DNA of 11,397 nt from Stephanodiscus triporus (lineage: Eukaryota > Bacillariophyta > Thalassiosirophyceae > Thalassiosirales > Thalassiosiraceae): positions 1 to 11,397 of the forward strand of contig JALLAZ010000903.1 of NCBI GenBank assembly GCA_036939755.1. The letters are read 5' to 3'. Shown here piece by piece: positions 1-10,400 of the stretch. How positions within the stretch are numbered: the first letter of the stretch is position 1; each line of letters begins with the position of its first letter. The notes beneath the pieces are model-generated. The model did not search any database. It had not been told where the DNA came from and was given only the letters and a program-made list of their open reading frames with translations. Both the position numbers and the translations under genes were made by a program.

Positions 1-553
1 AGTCCGCTAAATCTCTGATATTCGTCGAGCGATAGATGAATATCCATCATCCCGATGGTCGATTTGGGCTACAACTAGTGGATCACGGACAGACTAACAG
101 TAGGCCTGGCACTACCAATTCATATGTAATGGTAGAGCCAGGCTCTACGAGCCTGGTACTAACCAGGTGGGGGGGTCCAGATCAATTTAGATACTAAATT
201 AACCACCGTGGAATCTATGTACACAGTCAGAAAGGGCGGGATGCGAATGAGCTTGTGAAGCGAAATAGTACCACAAACCAGCTGGCTTGAACTCTTGCCT
301 TTCTTGATGCAGCGGGGACTCGTATTAGCGAATGAGTTAAGTACAAAGCGAAAGTTTCAAGGCGATAAACATTTCACCGCTCACGTTGTACAGCTCCTGC
401 TAACCTCGTAAATGCTGGACAGCTCCGTCTGTCTCGGCTAGGCGCCTGTGAAAATTTGACACAATCCGAGGCGGAGATTTGGCTGAACCTTTTCAAAGAA
501 ATTACAGCAGACCGGCTTTAGATGAAAATAAGCACGAACACATCCTCACGAGT
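1..553. other. Upstream non-coding region
   Basis: No open frame with recognisable protein character is visible on either strand here. The open frame that enters the MYND gene can be read from about 479, but it has no ATG before 554. The only structure I see is the inverted-repeat cluster at 105-167 and a run of seven G at 169-175. The region presumably holds the promoter and 5' UTR of the downstream gene, but no TATA box or other core element is convincing. Confidence 0.5.
105..167. repeat. Cluster of overlapping inverted repeats (CCTGG/CCAGG arms)
   Basis: Four overlapping hairpins share similar arms. CCTGGCACTACC (105-116) pairs with GGTAGAGCCAGG (131-142) at 11 of 12 positions. GTAGAGCC-A-GGCTCTAC (132-148) is a perfect odd palindrome. 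CCAGGCTC (138-145) pairs with GAGCCTGG (149-156) across a 3-nt loop. CCTGGT (152-157) pairs with ACCAGG (162-167) across a 4-nt loop. The arms compete with one another, so only some can form at once. This could be a transposable-element end remnant, a set of dyad protein-binding sites, or chance enrichment. Confidence 0.55.
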
Positions 554-1459
554 ATGGCGTCTGGCGGGGTCGAGGGGGACTCCGACGAATTCACCGAGTG
601 CGGCCATTGCGGAATTTCGACGGGGGGCGACGTACACGGCTTCGATTTAGGTAGCTCGTTTGTTAAGTTTAGCGGTTGTGGCAAAGTGAGTATCGAATGC
701 CCAAGGTGCCGCTACACATAATATATTTATTCATCATCAAACTGACCCTTCCAACATGCAGACCAAGTCAAATGCTCTCGTAAGCGCAGGAACTGCGATA
801 AACTTGCGCAAATGCTCTCGCTGCAAGTCTATCGCATATTGCAGGTAAGTTGCGGCTCATAGCACATCACTAATTATCTTGGTCTCAACCTGCCAAACTC
901 TATACTCACCACGTGAGAAATTTTGCCGCGTATTTAATCAAGTCAATCATGCCAGCGACTTGATTATCCAAACCACAAATATATTTGTCGCAAGATTGGG
1001 GAGAATCGAGGAGGCAACATTGTTCACCAACGAGTTCAAGACGAAGCCTGCGTCCAAAAGGCAGATTGGTCTTCTGGAGGGAGAGCTTCTCCGAAAAAGG
1101 GCGTACCCGCTCCCTCTAGTCACCCAAGAACATCTATCACGGAACCTTTCGAACCGGCGATGACGGTGAACAACCATCTCGTGCTCCACTGTGACTATGC
1201 AAGTAGGCCTGTCTGCCTCATAGTGGGTGTTTACACCTCTGTCAACCCTATTTGTTACGTTTATGATCCTGAAATGACTTACAAGGCGAGCATTATGGGG
1301 TGGGCTGATTTGGAAGATCGTGACTATTGCTTTGATTTCCCTGCACAAGAATGTGATCTTGATCTTGCGCTGATAGTATCTCTGGATCGCACTACTTATA
1401 CCGTCTTCGTACGAAACACCGGGGAGCGTCTCATAGAAATGAACACACCACGTTCTTGA
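554..1459 (+). CDS. MYND-type zinc-finger protein (three exons)
   Basis: Spliced frame: exons 554-685, 762-844 and 943-1459, giving 243 residues. ATG 554 is the first ATG in this frame. MYND fingers bind two zinc ions and usually mediate protein-protein contacts, often in chromatin or signalling proteins. Visible ligands: an early C-x2-C (599-610), then CSRC (813-824), YC (837-842), C-x3-C across the second splice junction (codon at 950), C-x7-H (974) and H-x3-C (986-988). The second half is canonical. The first half is stretched, with an extra Cys at 677. After the finger the frame holds a basic, Ser/Pro-rich linker and then about 100 residues rich in beta-prone, acidic sequence that I do not recognise. 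The TGA at 1457 may be a true stop. However, the helicase frame follows in the same frame only 40 nt from that stop to its first ATG, so this may be the N-terminus of that gene. The MYND call is firm; independence as a gene is uncertain. Confidence 0.75.
686..761 (+). other. Intron 1 of MYND gene (76 nt)
   Basis: Donor GTGAGT at 686 and acceptor TGCAG ending at 761. Splicing is phase 0 and removes the TAA that would end the first open frame. It places the CSRC and YC zinc ligands in frame. Confidence 0.75.
845..942 (+). other. Intron 2 of MYND gene (98 nt)
   Basis: Donor GTAAGT at 845 and acceptor TCAAG ending at 942. The phase-2 junction rebuilds the YCSQSCQ core of the MYND finger exactly, and this match is what selects the acceptor over nearby AG sites in other phases. 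Confidence 0.8.
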
Positions 1460-1498
1460 GGCAGTTTGTATTGGAATGATCCCAACTCGTTGCTGTAT

Positions 1499-4400
1499 AT
1501 GAATCCTTTGGATATATATAGCAGGTGGGAATGGGAAAGTGTCCGAGGGGCAGTCCTCAAAATTGCAATCACCCCCCTGGAGACACTAATACAAGCAGCA
1601 GCTGCTATCACAATTGACACGCCAGTACCACTGAAATACATTCAACCACCCGATTTTTCCGCATGGAATCAAAGTTTCGTTCTTCATGTCGATCCTCAAA
1701 CTTGTCAGGCCCCATTGCATTGGATTGACGATCTGACGGGGGTATACAAACCACTCCATGGGCAGTTGCTGAACGGCTATCCTGTTTGGAAAAGAAAGTG
1801 CAAACGAACAACTATGTTGGTTAGTAAAATTGCTGGACCTGCGAAGAATTACCTTGCGAGTATGGGAATAAGAATCGGTCATCCTGGAATTATGCAGCGA
1901 CTGCTCTACGTTCGAAAAGATGATGACTTGCTTCCCTCATTACTCTCATTAACAACTTCGGGACATCCTAGCGTCATTGCGAGGAATATTGCGAGGAATG
2001 AGCACGCTCTTGAGGCAACTTATGTTCCAAGCTGCATGGCCGAATTGCTGACTGAATCCGCGTCACTATTTGCTATGCCCGACAAGGCATTTTCATCTTG
2101 GACCATGCGCTACAAAGGTCAGCTGATGGAGATACACGTGGCGTTCACACCATATTTCTTTTTTGAGGAAGCTGTCTCCCTTGCCACCCTTGCTGCGGCA
2201 GACGAGAACGAAGGAGATTCGAACACAAAAGCAGCAAGTAAAAAGAAAAGATCCAAGAAGAAAGGGACAAGATGCGCCGCGAGCAACACCAACAAGAGCA
2301 TCCCCCAGGCGTTGTCGGATTCTTCACTCAAGGCACACACATCGAGACCAGATCGACTGCTTGAGCGCTTATCTGTTGTTATGGACTCTACCACCTCCGA
2401 CGCAAAATCGGATAATCCCGTAGATAATGATCCTTCCATAGCTTTGAATAAGAATAAGAAGAAGCATAAGAAGAAGAAGAAGAGGCGCGTAGATGACGAA
2501 TCTAAAGAAAAATGCGAGCAGGCTCATCGATCTTATGATGAAGTGCCCAAAATTGATGAGGTTACATCAGATATTGTTAAGGAGCCTCAAGGTAATTAAT
2601 TGCAAGGCGGGAGATGTGTTCATTATCTGCTAGCTTAACTTATTTTGCCTCCTACTCACTTGCTTTACAACACTTCTGACTGATTGCTCATTGCACTCCT
2701 GAAGAGGCTGAGGCTCACGCGGTGACTTGCAAAGGCATTTCGAAATCCCCGAATCAGAGATTTGACGCTGCGTCGTGCATCCTGGAGCATCTTGCTTCAT
2801 TAGTCAAAGCGGATTCTTCTTGCATTCCATGCACATCCAACGAAGCATTTGACTTGAGTGGTATTGAGAGTTGGAGTGTTTTCAAGACTTTGCAGATACT
2901 TTTTGAAGGGCAAACGCCATCGTTTTGGTTGCTTTTTGATGACAGCATAACGTCGCCTATTCTTTTAGCAGCCACGTCCACTGACACCTGTGATTGGATC
3001 CAGACCAATGCAAGTCAACTAGTGATTCTCTTTTCGGAACGGGGTAGAAGAAATGACTTGACAGCATTACTTCAGGCTGGCGTTGGTGTTTCGTGCACGG
3101 CACTCACCAAACTGCTTTCAACGCTGCCACGTGGCAGGGGTGACCAATTCAACAACAAGATAGTGAAGATTCTCTGCGCTCATTGTCAGATAACTATGGA
3201 CTCTGGGGATGAATTTGGCCGCGCAATGAGTGCTACCTCCCATGTCATTGGCAAATCGACGAAGAAAGAGTTGGTTGAAGCCCTGAAAAAAGCCTCTGCG
3301 CAATTAAAACAGACGAAGAAGCCGCAAAACCGCGAGAAGAAAGTAGACGTGACAAGTCCCGTCAGCCCTATAATCAAGAATCATGCAGGTAACGACCAAG
3401 ATAAAGTTGATGACATGAATAATAAGGCACCGATTAGACTGCTAGAAGCGAATGAGAAAATCCAGGATGCTCTCAAGTGGTACAATGCCTTGCTAAATGA
3501 ACTTGTCTTCAACATTAAGGACGAGAGTCTACTTCATATTGAAGATGACTTAGAACTTTCATCCGCAGGCGCTACCGCAATAAACGAACCGATTAAGAAG
3601 CCAAGAGTCGTTCTCACATTGGAACAAGTTGCTGCGGCATTATCTCATTGTGACTCTGAAGACACCCTTGCTAACGTAGAAACAGGCGTTGACTTGTTTC
3701 AATGGGATTCCCATTCTGTGTGGACCATCGATATAACAGAGCAAGCCCATAAATTTTTCCAGAAGCACATCAAAAAAGACAAAGCGCTTTGTGAACGTAT
3801 CATCAGACGTCTCACACTACTGGCTACCGGTCAATGGCCATACGTTCTCTGCAAATCTCTCAAATCCAACTCTATTGGTAAATACGGCAAGAAGATAAAT
3901 CTATACGAGACAAAGATTGATTCAGCAAGTAGAATCATTTGGGAGGTCGCAATAGCTTTCTCACCTCGACGATCTAGTTTGGACCAAAGCTACTGCGAGC
4001 AGTGAGTGCAATGAGACGACCATTCCTTAAAAATGTCCTTCCGTCCATATCATCTCATATTCCCCTTACTTCGTTCTCTCAAATTCAAGAGTTATTCGAG
4101 TGTGGGCAATCGTGTTAGACCATGACAATCTGGCTCGTGCGATTGATCAGACAATTGATCGCATTGAGCAATCTCACCTGCGAGGAGAGGACTGTGCAAT
4201 ATGCGCTGAGCTGGTCAAGTCACAAAACAGGCCGAGGCCATCACAGGACACAATAGGAGTTACAAGGATTCCTAGGGTTTTCCCGATGTCCAACGAGATG
4301 TCTTGTTCTGGCCCTTCTGCCACAGATCAAACTGCGAAAGAACGGACCAGACATTTTCATCCTGCAAGTGATGATCCTCGCCAATTCACTTTATTGAAGG

Positions 4401-7400
4401 TGAGAAACCAAACCACTGTACTTGCCTGGATTGCACCTCTCATCTCATTCGAAATGAATCGCGTAACTTAACTATTTTCTTTTTAGTTCTATGAGTTGAA
4501 TGCATCGGCGATAAAGATCCTTCTTGACGGAAACGATGACAACTCTGATTTGCCATTTACGCCAGGTCCTAAGGAGCATGCAATCATTCATCATCAATCT
4601 GATCCAAAGCGTTCAATTTTGTTAATGGGGAGAAGTGGCACAGGTACCTTCTACTTGCAACCCTGTGTGATGCTCGTCTATTTCAATCTCACATCCTCCT
4701 TCTATATGATCAACTCAAACATTTCAGGCAAAACCACTTGTCTTGTTTTCAGAATGTGGGCACAATATGCATCACATCTTGACGGGCACACGGCGCAGCT
4801 AAGGCAGCTATTCCTCACGAAAAATGATGTTCTTTGTCGTGAGGTAAGCATTTGTTTCAATAGGGGTCGCAGCTGGATTTGGATGCTCATTCTTACTTGA
4901 GTGTATTGCTTTACTCCACAAGGTTGAGCGATCCTTCAATAATATGGGCCTGGCTTGGAGGAAACGCTGTGGCGCAGCTTCGAACAAAAATGCTTGTACA
5001 GGAGAAGTTGGCAGTGTAACCGGTCTAGTCAACTCAAAACTCACCAAGTTTATGACGTCAAGTGAATGGCTCGAAGCGCTTGATATGTTACTACCTGGTC
5101 AGAAGTTTTTTTCCCCTCAGGAGATCGAGCAAAGGTCCGACGAACGAAAACTCAAGGACACTGTGACCAGGGGTGTCGAGGCAGTGCTTTGTGAAGAGCA
5201 GAGAAATGTTGAACTAAAAGACAGCTTCTTACGCCAGGAGTTAACATTCCCTGTATTCAGGAAGTTTTGGCGAAAGATCAGTTCCGGATCATGCTTAAAC
5301 ATGGATTGTACAATTGTCTGGAGGGAGATCAAGAGTTTCATCAAAGGGAGTGTTCCTGCGTTGCATATTGGCAAGGAAGATCGGTCACAGAACCGGTTTT
5401 TGAGTCTAGATGAATACCTTGCGTTGCCGCGGAAACAGTCGAGGATGGACCAGACACAGAGACAAGAGGTTTACGCTCTCTTTGTCAAATATGAGAAAGT
5501 GAAGCAAGGGGGCTACTACGATGAGTGCGATTTAGTCTACAATATTGCAGGGAGGATTTCACTGCTCGACGTATCATACTTCGATCACATGGATCAGGAA
5601 AGTGTCTTGCCGGTCGACTCTCTGTTTGTTGACGAATGTCAGGATTGGACTCAGGCAGAGCTCTATGTCCTCGCCAAGCTTTGCGGTGATCCAAACGCAC
5701 TCTTCCTTGCCGGAGATACTGCACAATCTATAGCGGTTGGCGTTGATTTCCGCTTCACGGACGTAAGGCAAACGTTCTACAACCATTTTGGTGGATTGGA
5801 GCCCGAGCTACTCCAGCTCTCTCACAACTATCGTTCGCACGCCGGTGTGCTGCGATTGGCAGCGTGCGTTGTCGAGTTGATTTATTTCTTCTTTAGTACT
5901 TCCCTCGACAAGCTACCCCCAGATTTAGGTCTATTTGATGGTCCTAAGCCTATAATTATGAAAGTAGCATCCACCGCAGACCTCATTCTGATGCTCGATG
6001 GAGCAAAGAGAGAGACCAGTAGAATTGAGTTTGGAGCTCACCAAGTTGTCATTGTTAGATCTGACGAGGCGAAGAAAAATTGCCTGATGAGTTCGGTGTT
6101 GATCGTGACTGGGTAATGACGGTGAGCTCTAATGATTGTACTGCTGTCGTTGTTGGTACACCTTGTGTTTTAATTGTCCTACTTCATGCTTCAGGTTCAA
6201 GAAAGCAAAGGTCTGGAATTTGACGATGTACTTCTCTACAATTTCTTTACTGACTCTCTTGCCGGAGGTAAGCAAACAGTGATCATGCAACCATGGACAT
6301 GCCTTGCTTAACGAGAGATAGATATCATGCTTTGAGAGAAAAATAATTAACCTTGACTTCGATCACGTTTTCCAGACGCGTGGCGTGTTGTCTCAAACTA
6401 CACCAAAGAAGACATCGACAGCTATTACCGCGACATTCCAGTTGCATCATCAGGGGTGCAGAAATATAATTGGGAAGAGTCGTTCTTGGGCAAAACACGT
6501 CATCTTGACTTCTCGATGGACAAACATAAGATCCTAGAGACGGAGTTGAAAATGCTATGTGAGTCAATAACACCATAAACCAAGACTTGTGCAGCGTGCG
6601 CCGCTCTCTCCATCTGATTTTTCTCTCTTGAGCTAATTTGCTTTGTTTTTCTTTATCGACACCATTGTATCACTGTAAAGACACTGCAATCACTCGGGCT
6701 CGGGTAAACGTTTTCATCGCAGAGACTGACACTGAAGCGTGTAAGCCAATGTTCAATTATTTTCAACGACGAGCTGTAGTTGATGTTGTGATACCCAACT
6801 CTAAAGGTCTGTCATCAGTGCGGGTTTTTGGGGGTATGAGCACAGTAGATGATTGGAGAAGTAGAGGGGAGTATTACCTTCAAAATGCTGAAGGCGACAG
6901 GCAGAAGGGTTGCTTGCGATTGGCAGCGAAATGTTTTGATAAATCAGGAGAAGTGAAGCGACGAGACTTCGCGCTTGCCTTGTTGGCATTTGTTGAGATT
7001 GAAGAACAGATAGATTCGAAAAAACGTGGAAAGCAGAGTGTTGAGTGGAATGAGAAGCTTTACAGCATCACAACACAACTTCTTGACGCGCGTGATGTTG
7101 TATTCCTCAATAAGGCTGCTTTTTGTTTGCTATGGACAGGCGAACATCAAGGAGATGCGGCAAGAATGTTTGAGTTGTATGGGCGCATTTGTTATGCACA
7201 AAGGATGCTCGACAGCACGACTCCATCGCCTCTCTCTCAGCATGTGCAAAAAAACTTTACTTATGCTGGCAAACTCTTTGAGAAATGCATCTTGCAAAGT
7301 GATAAGAGTGTCAAGGCGATGGATTCTTTGCGATGCTACTTATGTGCTGGTATGTACGATGATGCCACCCGCTTGATTAGCTCTGGTGCCTTGCCACTAC

Positions 7401-10400
7401 AAGATGGAAACACATTCACCCTGCTGAGCAAGCTATTTTTTGAGTCACAAGAATTAGAGAGAGATCCTGATCCCATCGCTTTATTCCGCAGAGATTTTCA
7501 AAAATCTGAAAAATGCATTCGTCTTAAAGAAGCCATTAACAAGGCAGCCAGGGTTGGATGCCGTATGCTCGCTAAGCATGGTGATGCTGGCTTCTCGGCT
7601 GCGCTAAAATTGCTCCCATCTCGTTCTGATCGAATTGAACTATTATACAGCATCGACACCAATGCGGATTTGGTGTTGTCTAAAAAGCCGTGGTCGTCTC
7701 ACCCAACATTCACCCAAAGCACAAAATGTGATAGTCAATCGTCTACCGATTCCACCGACTTGTTGATTTCTGATCTCAAACTTGAAGGGAGGTACGAAGA
7801 AGTCATTGAACTTCTCGAGGATCGAGGATTTCTGCTAGAGGCAGCAGAGGAGCTAGACAAACTCCTTAGTACGAAGAAGGAGGCGAATGGATTGACGTCA
7901 GAAAAATGCAATGCGTTGAGGACAAAGTTTGTGGAGCTTATGCTCCTGTCATCTGAATGGAGAGCAAATAAACAGTTCTTGATTTCCATTCTCGATCTCA
8001 ATCGTTTTGCAGCAGACAATAATGCAGAAGTCGATACAAGATTTAACTCCATATTGTCTCGAGCACTTCTTACAGACAACCCACACAAGCTGGTGTCGGT
8101 GTTGACTGAATGTAAGGATTCTATCTTGTGGCAACAATGTGCTCTTGAGCTGGCATCTGAGAAAACATCCAAGGAGTGGCTTCTTGATATGCTGCCCGGA
8201 GCATGTGTTTCTGAGCGACTTGCGTTTGTCTATGGTTTGGCTAACAAATTAGCTTGCTTGGCTTCTGCCTTACGGAAGCCTAGCACCTCTCTCGAGGACA
8301 AACTCATCGTTATCAATGCCGAGCGTTTTTTCGAATTGACGCCTAAAAAGATGGATCCAGATGTTCTTGAAACCAAGCCAGTGGTGAATTCTCGTCTCAG
8401 AGGAGTTCTGAACTCAGATAAGTGCACTCTACTCTTGTCATCAGGTGAAGATGCTCAAGGTTTCAATCAATCAATAAGAAAAGAAACAGTACATCCGATT
8501 CTCTCAAGATTTATCAGCAGCAAGGCGGGACTGGTATTGATGAAATTGAATGAATTGGCTGGAGCGTATGAGCAACAGGAGAAATGCCGCAAGCATTTCT
8601 TTTCGATTGCAGACCTATGTGGCTACGTTCAATGCCTGCAAGTTCATCTTCTTTGCAAGATATCCTCTCCAACGGAGCCATGGACATCTATCAGAAAATG
8701 CACAGATATGGCCCCCGTTGTTTCGGAGCTGCTCAGCATTCTATTCAATGAAAGGCGCGTGACGTTTGCAATCAAAGATTGCGACGTTTCGAGCTCCTGA
8801 ATGGCCGTGAATTTTGGATATGCACGGTGTGCGAAATTGCGATGCAATCCCTGACTGCCCCGTGTGGAGGTTGTCGAAAGATGATATCTTTCGTCCCGCT
8901 GGAGATTCGCGAATTTAATGATTTTCGATGCGGATACCTACACAGACACGCTAATCACGGAAATAATTGAAATGCTGGACGTGTGGGTGCCGTTGTACCG
9001 TCCGACCACGGCTTCGAAAACCAAGCGAGTTCAGCCGATACGATTGTGGTCATGCAATCTGTTATTGACATTATTGCAGACGGCTTCTCAAAATTTTCTA
9101 TTGAAAGACAAAAACAAGACATCATGCACACCATCGAATCATTCAAATTGCGCAGCCTCTACAAGAATCGAGAATTCGCTTGTAAGGAGCTTCTTCGAGA
9201 CATTGTCAACCTTGAGAAGCATCAGAGGAGTAAGAGGCATGGATATTTCTTCAATAAGAAAAACCAGTGCATTCCTCGCCTCTGGCTTTGGGTTGTTGAA
9301 TCCTCCGACGTCAAGAATTCAATTTCTGTGGTAGAGCGTATCATTGACACCTCACTAAAAGATGGGTTTACATCATTGAGTAAGCTTGATCAAATATCAT
9401 TGCTAGAAGTAAATGCTGTTGCTCTCTTCAGCGCGCTCTGCCTCCGGTACAGCGAAGTGGCCGAGCCGACACCTATCATACTTCCAAAGCGTTCATATCT
9501 ACAAGGCTTGGTGACAGGAGAAACTGGATTTTCCCAACTTCAGGTGTTCGGTCATCCTCTGAAAGATGTTCTTTTGTCGTATTGCCACAAACAGTTTGAT
9601 CAAGTCTTTCAGCATGTTGTTGTTCACCTTGAAAAAACTGCAGCTATCGTTTTGGGTAGCAAGCTTCTCTCTTCTAGGGAAGGAGATGGGGATGAAACAT
9701 TCGACAAAGCCTTCACTCTCAGCACGTTTCTCTGTTGCAATGCTGTTATTTTTTCCACCACTGGTTGAGATATGGACAAGCAAGATTATGAGCGAGATTT
9801 GTCGGTTCTCCCATCTTTGTCTTTACAAGGCAATGTAATGAAACTGGTGGCTGAGTTGAAACGGGCTCACGAGAAGTTCTCGTCTATGTTGCCAATCACT
9901 TTTCTCGATTTGCTTGAATCTTCTGATGAACTGCTGAAGTCCTCATCCATACAGGATCACTTCGTGCTTTGTCGATTAAAGCAGCGTACGGAGCACGGCG
10001 TTGATGTTCACATTGTCGATGATGTCAGTCAGGTTCGATCTAGGTTGGCAAACATTCCATTTGTCCCTAGCTGTGGCACGTTTACTATTCATACAAAAAG
10101 CATGGCCTTCTTGAGAGATGTTGATTTAGCTTACGATGAAGGCGAGCATGGGCAGAAGTCAGAGGAATTGAATGCAGTGAGGCTGATTGTTCGTCTGTTC
10201 AAGGCAAAAGCTGCCAGGGAACGATCGAGATTAGAAGTTGATGCTTCGATCATGTTTTTCAGACGTTGGAAGGTCACAATGCGAATTTTTATCATGCTTC
10301 TAAAACGCTGGACTGCAAAAAGAACAGCCGAATCACGTAAAGTCGCTGCCCAGTATCAAAATCTAGCAAAGGCGTAGACAAGACTGGCAAATGCATTCTG

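Noticed and set aside
947..1348. 133-codon open frame on the minus strand
   Set aside because: It lies opposite the MYND gene exon, which has a recognisable domain and correct splice sites; the antisense frame has no recognisable protein features.
1409..1464. A 56-nt intron (GTACGA to GGCAG) removing the TGA at 1457
   Set aside because: Splicing would change the frame and destroy the downstream helicase reading frame.
6070..6090. Programmed -1 ribosomal frameshifting as the sole explanation
   Set aside because: G-AAA-AAT is a poor slippery site, no strong downstream structure is evident, and further same-direction breaks occur elsewhere in the gene.
7735..8172. 145-codon open frame on the minus strand
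   Set aside because: It is Ser/Arg-rich, as expected for a shadow of the helical helicase region on the plus strand, with no motif or plausible gene context.
1457..9768. TGA read as a sense codon (alternative genetic code)
   Set aside because: Only two clean in-frame TGA codons occur in over 3,000 codons, while TGG is used freely for Trp at conserved positions. A recoded TGA would be common.
8983..9768. Separate downstream gene starting at GTG 8983
   Set aside because: GTG is not a normal start in eukaryotic nuclear genes, and there is no promoter-like gap after the broken upstream frame; it is better read as a continuation.
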